A stretch of 64,000 bases of DNA, from contig DASXUX010000052.1 in the NCBI GenBank assembly GCA_036504595.1, positions 1-64,000 of the forward strand, in the 5' to 3' direction. Positions within the stretch are counted from its first letter, which is position 1. Each line of letters starts with the position of its first letter. The translations under genes and the position numbers were made by a program. Source of the stretch: DASXUX01 sp036504595 (GTDB lineage Bacteria; Planctomycetota; SZUA-567; H5-PLA8). Shown here piece by piece: positions 44,444 to 53,676 of the stretch. The notes below the pieces were generated by a model. That model made no database searches. It was not told the DNA's origin and saw only the letters and a program-made list of their open reading frames with translations.

Positions 44444-46189
44444 TCACTTTCGCTCGGGGATTTTCGGCATAATCACAACCGCCCCCAGCTCAATCTTCCA
44501 CTGCGCGTGAGCGATCCGGCCCAACTCGTCGAGCAGCGATTTGAACGGGTATTCGCCGGGAGGAAGCAGTTCGGCGTCTTTGGCGGTGAGTTCAAACGCC
44601 GGCGCGCTGCCGTCGGGCGCGTCCTCTAAGAGAAGGTTCACGCCGCCGATCTGACGCAACTGGGCCAGCAGGCGCGCGGGGCGCTGGCCGCGGCCATCCC
44701 ACGCCACTTTCCGTTGCAGCAACGTCTCCAGATCCGTTTTCCATTTCGCCGGAGCCGGAGCGCCGTGCTCGCGCCACAGCCGGACAATCGCCAGCACCTG
44801 CGCCACGGTCGCGCACGGGCCTTGCACAAATAACCGGCCGCGTAACACGGCGATATCGCGCGCGCAGTCTATTGCCGGAAAACTCGCCAGGTGCGACTCC
44901 ATCGCGGCGCAAAAACCCTTCGCGGCCGCGGCATCGCTGTCGGGTCCGAGTTGCGCGCCGCGCGGATAAAGGAACGTCACGTCTGCTCCGCCGATCGCAT
45001 AGCTCAACGGAGATGATGTCCGCGGCTGCACGCGAAGCTGCAATCGTCCGGTGGAGGACGTCTCAAATCCCAAGCGCAGGTCCGTCTGATTGGCAGCGGG
45101 AAATTTCGCGCGTCGTTCTACCCAGCGCAGAGCAAGGCCCAGCGGCATCATTCGCAGCGAAAGGCTGAGCGGCGCCGCGCCCACAGCCTGCGCGCGGGCG
45201 AGTTTCGCCACGGGCGGGCCTTCGGGGGCATCGGTGGAAACCAAAACCACATTCCGATTGGCCTGCGCAAGTTGCCCGACAACGTTCACAGGCTCCTCTC
45301 CGGCCAAACCAATGGTGACAGGCTCCGAAAGCTGCTCGGCAAGGGCGGCGATGCGTTCGGGTTCAATGAGCGACGTCGCGGGCCAGATGGCGTCCGGCGC
45401 ACCCGGCTTCAGCAGCGCGATCAAGCGGGCGACGCGGGCCAGTGCGTCCTCCTCGCCGCGCACCAGCAGCGTTTCCGGCGCCGTGTGTAGTTCGGTCGAA
45501 GTAGGCGGGAGAAACCCGCAGAAAACTTTTCCGACGCGCTCGGCTTCATCCCGACCCAGAGCAAGTTCGCTCCAATCAAAGCGATGCCGCTGCACGGAAA
45601 TGCGCTGCGCCGTTTGAGGCGTGGTGATGAAGTACACGTCGCCGCGCAATACGCCGACGCAGCCAAAACTCTCCGGCATCAGCGGCAATGGGACCGCCAC
45701 GTTGGCAGGCTCTAGCGTCTCAGTGTCAGCAATAGCCGGGTCAACTTCGACACGCACCCCAAGCTTCGCCGACGCCTTCCGCGCGAGCGTCCGCAGATCG
45801 ACGGCTGTGCCCTCGAGAGTGACGGGCTGACGCAGCGCGGTCTTCAGCGCCGCGCTGGCCGGAAGGTAGCCATCAAAGTTGAGCAGGATTTTGTGTTCAA
45901 GGCCCTTGGCTTGCGCAGAAAGTTCATTGTCGTGGCTTTTTGCATATTCTTGAGCCAGTGAGAGCACGGCGGGGCCTTTTGCAACCAGACTGGTCAAAGC
46001 TTGTTCGCGTGCATCGAAGTTCTCGCTGGCCAGTTGCAGGAAGAGCTTTCGGCAGGCGGCAATGTCATCCGCCGAAAGCTGTGAGTTCACAATCTGAGTG
46101 GCGGGATCGGGCTGGGCAGCGCAGACGTGACTTCCACATACCGCCAGGGTCGTCGCTGCAAGAAGGATGACTGTTCGCGTTGTGCGCAT
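44444..46189 (-). CDS. uncharacterised secreted protein with possible STN/secretin-like modules
   Basis: 581 residues with a signal peptide (TVILLAATTLAVCGSHVCAAQ). A helical N-terminus (about 30-105) is followed by short alpha/beta modules. Two of them (LEGTAVDLRTLARKASAKLGVRVEVDP near 125 and KSLLDELGRIAHAQWKIELGAVVIMP at the end) resemble the STN fold of secretins and TonB receptors (an L..L....GV.V/W.... rhythm). No secretin pore domain is present. It may be an envelope protein; function is not assigned. Confidence 0.65.
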   Translation of the reverse strand: MRTTRTVILLAATTLAVCGSHVCAAQPDPATQIVNSQLSADDIAACRKLFLQLASENFDAREQALTSLVAKGPAVLSLAQEYAKSHDNELSAQAKGLEHKILLNFDGYLPASAALKTALRQPVTLEGTAVDLRTLARKASAKLGVRVEVDPAIADTETLEPANVAVPLPLMPESFGCVGVLRGDVYFITTPQTAQRISVQRHRFDWSELALGRDEAERVGKVFCGFLPPTSTELHTAPETLLVRGEEDALARVARLIALLKPGAPDAIWPATSLIEPERIAALAEQLSEPVTIGLAGEEPVNVVGQLAQANRNVVLVSTDAPEGPPVAKLARAQAVGAAPLSLSLRMMPLGLALRWVERRAKFPAANQTDLRLGFETSSTGRLQLRVQPRTSSPLSYAIGGADVTFLYPRGAQLGPDSDAAAAKGFCAAMESHLASFPAIDCARDIAVLRGRLFVQGPCATVAQVLAIVRLWREHGAPAPAKWKTDLETLLQRKVAWDGRGQRPARLLAQLRQIGGVNLLLEDAPDGSAPAFELTAKDAELLPPGEYPFKSLLDELGRIAHAQWKIELGAVVIMPKIPERK

Positions 46190-46372
46190 GTGCGTGCAAA
46201 CCTGAAGTCAGGCAAAGTAGAACGGCAGCACACGTGCAACTCAAGCGAAGAACGCGTGCGTCAGCCGGTTAGGTTGCCGAGTCTCGGTTACAAACACTTG
46301 AAAGTTCGTGTGCACTGGTTATCTCTGTGGGAAGTTTCCAAGGTGCACCGGAGAAGCTAAGGGGAACGAAGG

Positions 46373-47518
46373 GTGCCTATCTCGTGTTCGGCATGTGGTT
46401 GTGAGCTTACCGAGACTTCGGTGCGCAGAGGCGAGGCCATGCGCCACGGGCCGCGCGTCTACTGTGCCCCATGTGCGCAGCTTATTATGTCCCCGATTGC
46501 GGAGCCCCAGTTCGAGGTCGTCGAGGAGATAGACCTAAACAACACTCCGGCGGTACCCCGGCCAAAAACAGTCCAACCGCCAAACCGCACCCATCCGCCA
46601 GCTCGTCAGCCTGCATCGGCAGCATCTGCATCTGAAACCGTAGACATGATCCCAGGCCTGCTCGCGCCATCAGCCCGGCCGGCACAAGCCGCTCCCGCGG
46701 CCGAGTCGGACTGGTTCAGCGACGCGAGCCCCGCGATCCCGTCGAGCAAACCGGCGGCCTCAAAGCAGGGACCGTCCGCGCGCACTTCCGCCAAGCCGTC
46801 GCAGCGATCAGCTCCCGCGCCTGAAACACGGCAGTCCGCGCGCCCGCCTGCGCGGCCCGCCCCGCCACCGGTTGTCGTGCTGCCGCCCGATGAAGTCGAT
46901 CCTGAGGAGCGGCCACCCGAAGAAGAAGAGGCGGTTGCGGAGCGCGAGGTGCGCAAGAGCTCGCGCCGCGAAAATGAGCGCTCAAAATTGAAAGGCTCCA
47001 AGCGCGGATTACCGGCCCGGAACAAGCCGGAGCCAGAGCCGGAACCCGAGCCCGCGCCGGCCAAGTCGGCGTCGAGCCGCACGGACAAGGGTTCGCGCCG
47101 CATGACTGCGGCCAGCAAATCGACACGCGCCCGCGGGGAAGAACCGGAGGATCGCCGCGAACGCCGCCGGGGATCCTCAGAAAAGGGCGCGTCCACGGGC
47201 ATGCTGATCGGCATCGGCGTGGGCGTGTTTGCGCTGCTAGTGCTTGGAATGCTCGCATTGAACAAAGGCGGCAAGGATTCCGACGGGAAATCCAAAGAAA
47301 CGCTGGTGGATGAAGGCGACAAGACGCCGTCTTCCACATATGAGCGGATGGCAAAGGAGAGGGAGCAGGCCGGCGACAATCCGAAAGCGGCCTACTACTA
47401 TACCCGCGCCGGCGAGATGGCTCAGCGCGAAGGAAACGCCAAGGCCGCTCAGAATTACGAGATGAAGGCCTACCAGATCAAGAAATTCACCCCGCTGAAC
47501 CTGAGCGGCGGGCGCTGA
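46373..47518 (+). CDS. zinc-ribbon, disordered, single-membrane-helix protein
   Basis: 381 residues. An N-terminal zinc ribbon (ISCSACGCELT...YCAPCAQ) is followed by about 230 low-complexity residues rich in Pro, Ala, Ser, Arg and Glu (PEPEPEPEPAP). A membrane helix lies at about 276-295 (GMLIGIGVGVFALLVLGMLAL), and the C-terminal segment is helical and TPR-like (AGDNPKAAYYYTRAGEMAQREGNAKAAQNYEMKAY). The architecture is common in planctomycete-like proteins of unknown role. Confidence 0.7.
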   Translation: MPISCSACGCELTETSVRRGEAMRHGPRVYCAPCAQLIMSPIAEPQFEVVEEIDLNNTPAVPRPKTVQPPNRTHPPARQPASAASASETVDMIPGLLAPSARPAQAAPAAESDWFSDASPAIPSSKPAASKQGPSARTSAKPSQRSAPAPETRQSARPPARPAPPPVVVLPPDEVDPEERPPEEEEAVAEREVRKSSRRENERSKLKGSKRGLPARNKPEPEPEPEPAPAKSASSRTDKGSRRMTAASKSTRARGEEPEDRRERRRGSSEKGASTGMLIGIGVGVFALLVLGMLALNKGGKDSDGKSKETLVDEGDKTPSSTYERMAKEREQAGDNPKAAYYYTRAGEMAQREGNAKAAQNYEMKAYQIKKFTPLNLSGGR

Positions 47519-47768
47519 CGCACGGATTTACCCGGTTTGGCGCTATTCCTTTTCAGGCCGTGTGCAAAACCGCCGATTCCTGATTACAGTAGAAAACTGG
47601 GCGCTGCTCGTTCGAGGCATGGGAATTACCTTGCGCAGGACGAACATCGGCCGTATAAGGACTAAATGCCACTGTCTCTAGTCTGCGGCTGTTTATGGGG
47701 GTAACGCTCTAGCGCAGAGGCGACAATGCTGGGGGGTGGGGTTAGTCCATTCGGAGGGGTGCGAGGAA

Positions 47769-49451
47769 ATGGACAAAGGAATTAGGGTCACGGCCGCATT
47801 GTTCCTGGCGACCATCGTGGTTGGCGCCGCTCAGGCTGCCGACATCACTGTCTGCGAAGCGCCAAACCCGTTCGCGCCGGTGCCAATCCGCAAGGAGACG
47901 CTCGGTACTTGGGCGCGGCACGGCTTGGACACCAGTCGTCACACGGTGACCGAGTACTTCAAGGTCTATCCCGAGGAGTTGGACAACACCGAGAAGACCA
48001 CGCTCGAAAAGTTGACAAAAGACCCGGCGTACTACGTCGATCGCATCGTTGAGTTCGACGTCTATTTCGGCAAGTTGAGCAGCTTCTACCGCACGTTTGT
48101 CACCCAGTTTACACCCGATGTCTATATCAACTTCAGCGGCTGGCCGTATGGCGCGCCTCTGTGGACCAAAGAAGGCCGTCTGCAGGTCCATCTGATGTTC
48201 TACATCGACAAGAAACGGCTTGAGGAGGCGGCCGCCTTCGCCAACATCCCGGCCTATACCCCCATGCACATCTGGGGCTCTGTAAAATCCAGAGCGGACG
48301 GCATGCCGTGGATCGAAGTGCTGAAAGCCAAAGTCATCCCCGAGGTCGCGCTGCGCACCGAAACCCTGCGCCACCTGGAAACCGGCCACATCCAGCTTGC
48401 CAAGAAGCGCTATGACCTCGCCGCTCAAGCGCTGGAAGACGCGCTGGCGCTCGATATGCCTGTCGTGGCGCAAGCGCCTGCGTACTCCATGCTGGGCAGA
48501 GCCTATTACGAGCAGCGCAGTCTTTCCGCCGCCCGAAATGCCTTGGCCAGTGCCGTCATTCGCGATCCCAGAAATGTGGAAAACCTGTTGCTGCTGGCCC
48601 GAACGGACCTGCGCATCGACAAAGCCGAGGAAGCTCAGCAAGCCGCCGAGCGCGCCATTGAGTTGGAGCCGTCGAATCCGCTCGCACACGCCGAACTGGG
48701 CCTGGCCGTGGCGATGCGCGGCGATATCCGCAGCGGCTACCGGGAACTCGACTTCGCCCAGAAGCTTGCCCCGAAGAACCAACTGCCGGAAGCCAACCGC
48801 AATCGCGCGATGATCGCCTTGCGCGAAGGGAAGCTCACGATCGCTCGGGACGAGTTGAACCAGGCGGAGCTGTTCCGGCCGACCGATGTCGAGCTCAAGC
48901 TTGAGATGGGCGACGTGTATGTTGCGCTGAACGACTACGACAAGGCTCGTCTGGAATACAACCAGGCTCGCGAGCTGGCCCCGCAGCGGCCTGAGTCTTA
49001 TTACAAACTTGCCCTCCTGCTGAAAAAGCAAGGCGATGCCGCCAAGAAAGACGGCAAGGAAGCCGATGCCAAGAAGTTCTACGAAGACGCTCTGGACAAC
49101 ACCAAGAACGCCATTCAGCGCAACGACCAGTACACTCCAGCCTACGGCCTTCAGGCGGAGATTCTGCGCGCACTAGGCCGCAATGAGGACGCGACGAAGG
49201 TTCTGGAAAAAGGCGTGCTGCTGAAGCCAAAGGACACGCAGATGCAGAAGTTTGCGCAACAGCATCTGGAAGTCCTGGAAGGTCAGTTGGCCGAGAAGGA
49301 ACGCGTGGCCGCTGAGCAGGCTGAGAAAGAACGAGTCGAAAAGGAGCAAGCCGAAGCCGAGAAGGCCAAGCAGGCGAAGAAAGAGGCGCCGGTCATCGAA
49401 GAACTCGATCACACCCCGCCCACCCCTGCCAATGTCCCCGGTCCGCGCTAA
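47769..49451 (+). CDS. secreted TPR-repeat protein
   Basis: 560 residues from ATG 47769, which follows GCGAGGAA and begins a signal peptide (IRVTAALFLATIVVGAAQA). An N-terminal domain (about 30-205) has conserved aromatics (INFSGWPYGAPLWTKEGRLQV), then about eight TPR units (AAQALEDALALDMPVVAQAPAYSMLGRAYYE onward), and the C-terminus is a charged Glu/Lys/Ala-rich coiled coil. A scaffold in the periplasm is likely. It ends before a bidirectional terminator. Confidence 0.8.
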   Translation: MDKGIRVTAALFLATIVVGAAQAADITVCEAPNPFAPVPIRKETLGTWARHGLDTSRHTVTEYFKVYPEELDNTEKTTLEKLTKDPAYYVDRIVEFDVYFGKLSSFYRTFVTQFTPDVYINFSGWPYGAPLWTKEGRLQVHLMFYIDKKRLEEAAAFANIPAYTPMHIWGSVKSRADGMPWIEVLKAKVIPEVALRTETLRHLETGHIQLAKKRYDLAAQALEDALALDMPVVAQAPAYSMLGRAYYEQRSLSAARNALASAVIRDPRNVENLLLLARTDLRIDKAEEAQQAAERAIELEPSNPLAHAELGLAVAMRGDIRSGYRELDFAQKLAPKNQLPEANRNRAMIALREGKLTIARDELNQAELFRPTDVELKLEMGDVYVALNDYDKARLEYNQARELAPQRPESYYKLALLLKKQGDAAKKDGKEADAKKFYEDALDNTKNAIQRNDQYTPAYGLQAEILRALGRNEDATKVLEKGVLLKPKDTQMQKFAQQHLEVLEGQLAEKERVAAEQAEKERVEKEQAEAEKAKQAKKEAPVIEELDHTPPTPANVPGPR

Positions 49452-49497
49452 ACCCGCTTTGGCCGGCATACGGCCGGCCGGTCAAAATCAATGGTGC

Positions 49498-49527
49498 AAA
49501 AAAAGAAGACAAAAGTCTTCTTTTTTT
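49498..49527. terminator. perfect A/T-tailed hairpin terminator, probably bidirectional
   Basis: AAAAAAAGAAGAC (49498-49510), AAAA loop, GTCTTCTTTTTTT (49515-49527): a perfect 13-bp inverted repeat with U-tract on either strand. It follows the TPR gene. Confidence 0.85.
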
Positions 49528-49560
49528 GTTCGCATCCGATGAATAAGGAGCCAGATCGCT

Positions 49561-50046
49561 ATGACCGACCAGAATCCCCCTGCCACGCCCCTGCCACCGA
49601 CGCCGCCGGCAACTCCGGCGCCCGCGACGGGCGGAAACCCCGCCGCCGCCACACCGCCGGCCACGGGTGCGGCACCCGTTCCCGCTGCGCAGGCCAGCGC
49701 CGTCCCGCTTCCGGGCGTGGCGCTGGTGAGCATCGACGAGTTCAAGAAAAGTAAGCTGGTGACGGCTGAAATTATTTCGGCAGAGGCGCACCCCAAAGCC
49801 GACCGCTTGGTGGTGCTGCAGATCAAAATCGGCGAACGCACGAAGCAGATCGTCGCCGGGATTCGCCAGTTTTACCCGCCGGAGACGCTCGTCGGCCGCA
49901 CGATCATCGTGGTAGACAATCTTCAACCAACGAAGCTGCGTGGGCTTGAGAGCTTCGGCATGCTGCTGGCCGTGCGCCTGCCAGACGGCGGCGTCAAGCT
50001 GGTCTCGACCGACGGGCCGGTGCCATCGGGGTTGGAAGTGTCTTGA
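49561..50046 (+). CDS. stand-alone tRNA-binding protein (MetG C-terminal / Trbp111-like OB fold)
   Basis: 161 residues. The first 55 are Pro/Ala-rich and disordered. Residues about 57-160 form the OB-fold tRNA-binding domain found at the C-terminus of methionyl-tRNA synthetase: EIISAEAHPKADRLVVLQIKIGERTKQIVAGI and LRGLESFGMLLAV. Free versions dimerise and bind tRNA non-specifically, sometimes assisting MetG. No synthetase gene is beside it. ATG 49561 follows AAGGAG. Confidence 0.87.
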   Translation: MTDQNPPATPLPPTPPATPAPATGGNPAAATPPATGAAPVPAAQASAVPLPGVALVSIDEFKKSKLVTAEIISAEAHPKADRLVVLQIKIGERTKQIVAGIRQFYPPETLVGRTIIVVDNLQPTKLRGLESFGMLLAVRLPDGGVKLVSTDGPVPSGLEVS

Positions 50047-50084
50047 ACGAGAGTCTTGAGTCTGGAGTCTAGGAGTCTGGAGTC

Positions 50085-51914
50085 TTGCTCGCCGAACTGC
50101 GCATCGACAATCTGCTCCTGATCGAGAGCGTGCATATTGAGCTCGCCGCTGGTTTCAATGTCTTCACGGGCGAAACCGGCGCGGGCAAGAGCCTGCTGGT
50201 CGATGCGCTGACCTTCCTGCTCGGTGCGCGCGGCGACGCGGAGATGGTCCGGCCCGGCGCCCCGCAGGCGGAAGTGACCGCGCGTTTCCAGATCGCCGAT
50301 GCCGAACTGGCCGACGCACTCGCGGCGGATCTGGGCATTGCGTTCGAGACTATGCCCGCCGGAAAAGACGCGCCCGCCGAACTGGTTCTCTCACGCACGA
50401 TTCCACGCCAGGGCCGGCCGCGTGCCTACGCCAACGGCCGGCCCATCGCCCTGCACACCCTGCGCGAACTCGGCCAGCGGCTGCTGGATATTCATGGCCA
50501 GCACGAGAACCAGTCGCTGCTGCGCCCGGCCACGCGATTGGAGATGCTCGACCGCTTCGCCAGCGCTGCCGCGGAGCGCGCCGAAGTGCGCCAGTTGCAC
50601 GCGGCGGCATTGAGTGCCGCTCAGGCGCTCGCCCGTCTGCGGCACGCGGCGCGAGACCGGCAAGGGCGCGAAGACCTGCTGCGTTTTCAGTTGAAAGAGA
50701 TTGATGAAGCGCGCCTCGATGGGCTGGAGCCTGCCGCGATCGAGGACGAGATGCGTCTGCTGCGCGGCGCTGAACAGATTCGGCAGGCCGCGCGCGCCGC
50801 CGGTGCGGCTCTCGACGCCGAAGAAGGCGAGTGCGCGGCAAGCTGTTTGGCGCGCGCCGCGAAGGCCGCCGGCGCGCTGACCGATGCCGGCCCGCAGGCG
50901 CAGTCCTTGCGCGACCGGATCGAGTCGCTTTTGGCTGAAGCCCGCGATGCCGCTGCCGAAGCCGAAGCGCTGGCCGAACGTGCGCGCAGCGACCCGGAGC
51001 GGCTGGCGGATCTCGAAGACCGCCGGGCGCGGCTGCGGTCTCTGGAGCGCAAACACGGCTGCGATCTCTCCGGCCTGCAAACGCTGCGGCAGAGACTGGC
51101 CGCGGAACTGAAGGATCTGGACCAGATTGAGGTCAGCACCGAGCAGCGCGAAGCTGAATTGGCTGCGGCAGTGAAACAGTTGAGCGACGCCAGCCAGAAG
51201 CTTTCGAAGAAGCGCCGCGCGGCCGCACGCGAGTTGGAGAAGAAGGCGAACACGGAACTCGCGGACCTCGGGCTTTCCACCGCGAAGTTGCAGATGTTGC
51301 TTCAGCCACATGAGCCCTCAGTTTCGGCAATTCCCGCCCAAGAGCCAAGAGCTAAGAGCCAAGAGCCCGGCCCCGACCCCGATGAGGCCCACGCGCTCTT
51401 GCCCGCCGGACTCCGCTCGACCGGCTCCGAGAACATGGAGCTTCTCTTTACAGCGAACCCCGACTTGCCGCCTCGGCCGCTGCAAGAGTGCGCCTCGGGC
51501 GGCGAAATCTCGCGTGTCATGCTCGCACTGAAAGGTGTACTGGCGCGAGTGCGCGGCGCCGACCGGCTGCCGGTGGTGGTGTTTGATGAAATCGACTCGG
51601 GCGTCGGCGGCCGCTTGGGCGCCGTGCTTGGAAAAAAGCTTTGCGATCTGGCGTCCGTGCGGCAGGTTCTCTGCGTCACGCATTTGCCGCAGCTTGCGGC
51701 CTACGGAACGCAACAACTGAAGGTCGAAAAGGCTCGCGCGGGCGGGGCGAGCACGATCTCCGTCAAAGCGGTCGAAGGCCAGCAGCGCGTGGACGAACTG
51801 GCGCTGATGCTGCGCGGCGAAGCGGCGTCGGCGCACACGCGGGCCGAGGCCGCGGCCATGCTGAAGGAGGCTCGCGCGCAGGCTGAACCGGCGGTGCGCA
51901 AGCCGTCAAAATAG
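50085..51914 (+). CDS. recN: RecN DNA repair ATPase
   Basis: 609 residues. The start is TTG at 50085 (MLAELRIDNLLLIESVHIEL aligns with RecN); the bases before it are a TCTGGAGTC repeat, so a ribosome site is lacking. Walker A GETGAGKS (29-36), the ABC signature CASGGEISRVMLALK and Walker B VVVFDEIDSGVGGR surround a long coiled coil. RecN is SMC-like and acts in double-strand-break repair. Near residue 420 the frame passes through an AGAGCCAAGAGCTAAGAGCC repeat word (about 51341-51367), adding QEPRAKSQEPG to a variable loop. Confidence 0.94.
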   Translation: MLAELRIDNLLLIESVHIELAAGFNVFTGETGAGKSLLVDALTFLLGARGDAEMVRPGAPQAEVTARFQIADAELADALAADLGIAFETMPAGKDAPAELVLSRTIPRQGRPRAYANGRPIALHTLRELGQRLLDIHGQHENQSLLRPATRLEMLDRFASAAAERAEVRQLHAAALSAAQALARLRHAARDRQGREDLLRFQLKEIDEARLDGLEPAAIEDEMRLLRGAEQIRQAARAAGAALDAEEGECAASCLARAAKAAGALTDAGPQAQSLRDRIESLLAEARDAAAEAEALAERARSDPERLADLEDRRARLRSLERKHGCDLSGLQTLRQRLAAELKDLDQIEVSTEQREAELAAAVKQLSDASQKLSKKRRAAARELEKKANTELADLGLSTAKLQMLLQPHEPSVSAIPAQEPRAKSQEPGPDPDEAHALLPAGLRSTGSENMELLFTANPDLPPRPLQECASGGEISRVMLALKGVLARVRGADRLPVVVFDEIDSGVGGRLGAVLGKKLCDLASVRQVLCVTHLPQLAAYGTQQLKVEKARAGGASTISVKAVEGQQRVDELALMLRGEAASAHTRAEAAAMLKEARAQAEPAVRKPSK

Positions 51915-52040
51915 CAAATACTTGACTTTCGCGGCTTTCCCAAGAATGCAAACATCGCGTCGTTTTCCGATTAGTTTTTGACAAGCGGAGTTGCGGGTAA
52001 TAAAAAATGATGACGTTCCGCATTCAGGACGGAGAGCGCC

Positions 52041-52571
52041 GTGGCTACAAAACACAATCATCCTACGCATGTCGAGAATAAAATCGAAGCCCGCAGCAAG
52101 AACGCCTACGCGGCCATGAGCGACATCCGCAACGCTCTGTACCGGCGCTACGTGGATTTCCTGCTTGCCCACGAAGGCCGAATACGCGATGAGGTTGGCG
52201 GCGAGGACTCCTACAGCTTCACGCTGCAGCAGATTGACGAGCAATTCCTGAACAAGCTCAACATCCTTGAACGCGCGCTGTCGGAACTCAGCCGCTGCGA
52301 ATTCCGCGAAGGCCAGACGACGATGACGACCTACGAGACCGTCGAAGTCATTGCCCGCCGCGAAGAACTCCCTCAGAAAGTCGCTGACGTGCTGGCTGAG
52401 CATGGCGATTCCGACTTCCTCGACCTTTGCGTCCTGAAAGCCGACGAAAAGCAGGCCGAAGTCCTGGTTGTTCTGGCCCGCGAAGAGAGCGGCCCGCCGG
52501 CCTCCGCAGCCCCCGCCGAACAACACCGAAAGCATGGCGAACAGGGCGACCAAAGCGACGACCAAACTTGA
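52041..52571 (+). CDS. uncharacterised conserved-looking 176-residue protein
   Basis: Not recognised. GTG start at 52041 behind GGACGGAGAG. The helical body (about 15-85; RNALYRRYVDFLLAHEGRIRDEV) continues into an alpha/beta region (YETVEVIARREELPQKVADVLAEHGD) and a Gln/Asp-rich tail. It is soluble and lacks cysteine motifs. It lies between recN and hemB on the same strand. Confidence 0.6.
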   Translation: MATKHNHPTHVENKIEARSKNAYAAMSDIRNALYRRYVDFLLAHEGRIRDEVGGEDSYSFTLQQIDEQFLNKLNILERALSELSRCEFREGQTTMTTYETVEVIARREELPQKVADVLAEHGDSDFLDLCVLKADEKQAEVLVVLAREESGPPASAAPAEQHRKHGEQGDQSDDQT

Positions 52572-52672
52572 AAATTCAAAATTAAAAGTTCAAAATTCAA
52601 AATTGACAACCACGTTCGGGCCGCAACGCGCCAATTTTGAATTTTTAATTTTTAATTTTAAACCAAGGGGTG
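52569..52672. repeat. AT-rich AAAATTCAAAATT intergenic repeat
   Basis: Tandem AAAATTCAAAATTAAAAGTT (from 52569) and, about 50 bp on, a reverse-oriented AATTTTGAATTTTTAATTTT copy, forming a large imperfect palindrome before hemB. Strikingly low GC against its surroundings. Confidence 0.7.
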
Positions 52673-52676
52673 ACTC

Positions 52677-53660
52677 ATGGCTTTTCCATTTGATCGTCCC
52701 CGGCGCTTGCGCCAATCGGATGGGTTGCGGCGGCTGGTTCGCGAGACCTGCGTCAGCGTGGACAATCTCATTGCGCCGATCTTTCTTTGCGATGGCAAAG
52801 GCGTGCGGCATGAGGTGAAGTCGATGCCGGGCGTCTATCAGATGTCCGTAGACGTGGCGCTGGACGAAGCGCGCGCGCTGCGCAAATTGCGCATACCGGC
52901 TGCACTGCTGTTCGGCGTGCCGCCGCGCGAGAGGAAAGACGCGGTCGGTTCCGACGCATGGTCGGACAAAGGCCTGGTGCAGCAGGCCTCGGAGCTCATC
53001 AAGGCCAAGGTTCCGGAACTCGTGCTGATCGCCGACGCCTGCTTCTGCGAATACACAGACCATGGGCACTGCGGACCTTTGAATGAGAAGCGGGAAGTCA
53101 TCAACGACAGCACGCTCGAAAACCTGGCCCGAACCGCGGTCTCACAGGCGCGCGCGGGCGCGGACGTGATCGCGCCCTCGGGCATGATGGACGGAATGGT
53201 TCAGGCCATTCGCGCCGGCCTGGACGGAGCAGGCTTCCAGCAGACCTCAATTATGGCCTACAGCATTAAGTACGCCTCGGCGTTCTATGGCCCGTTCCGT
53301 GACGCGGCGGACTCCGCGCCTGCCTTTGGCGACCGAAGACAGTACCAGATGGACCATCACAACTGCCGCGAGGGCCTGCGCGAAGCGCGCCTGGACATTG
53401 CTGAAGGCGCGGACATCGTGATGGTCAAGCCGGCTCTGGCCTATCTGGACGTCATTGGACAATTGCGCGCGAATACGGATCTGCCAGTCTGCGCGTACAA
53501 TGTTTCGGGCGAGTACAGTATGATCAAAGCAGCGGCCAAGATGGGCTGGCTGGACGAAAAGCGCACCGTGTTGGAAGTGATCACCAGCATCCGGCGCGCC
53601 GGCGCGGACATGATCATCACGTACTGGGCCAAGGATCTGGCCAAGTGGTTCTCGGAGTAG
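52677..53660 (+). CDS. hemB: HemB, porphobilinogen synthase
   Basis: 327 residues. Condenses two 5-aminolevulinates to porphobilinogen in tetrapyrrole synthesis. Schiff-base lysines are Lys198 in MAYSIKYASAFYGPFR and Lys251 in VMVKPALAYLD. Active-site zinc cysteines Cys122, Cys124 and Cys132 in DACFCEYTDHGHC show the zinc-dependent form. Start ATG 52677 follows AAGGGGTGA. It is likely cotranscribed with larE, 16 bp downstream. Confidence 0.97.
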   Translation: MAFPFDRPRRLRQSDGLRRLVRETCVSVDNLIAPIFLCDGKGVRHEVKSMPGVYQMSVDVALDEARALRKLRIPAALLFGVPPRERKDAVGSDAWSDKGLVQQASELIKAKVPELVLIADACFCEYTDHGHCGPLNEKREVINDSTLENLARTAVSQARAGADVIAPSGMMDGMVQAIRAGLDGAGFQQTSIMAYSIKYASAFYGPFRDAADSAPAFGDRRQYQMDHHNCREGLREARLDIAEGADIVMVKPALAYLDVIGQLRANTDLPVCAYNVSGEYSMIKAAAKMGWLDEKRTVLEVITSIRRAGADMIITYWAKDLAKWFSE

Positions 53661-53676
53661 AGGCAGAATCTCAACG

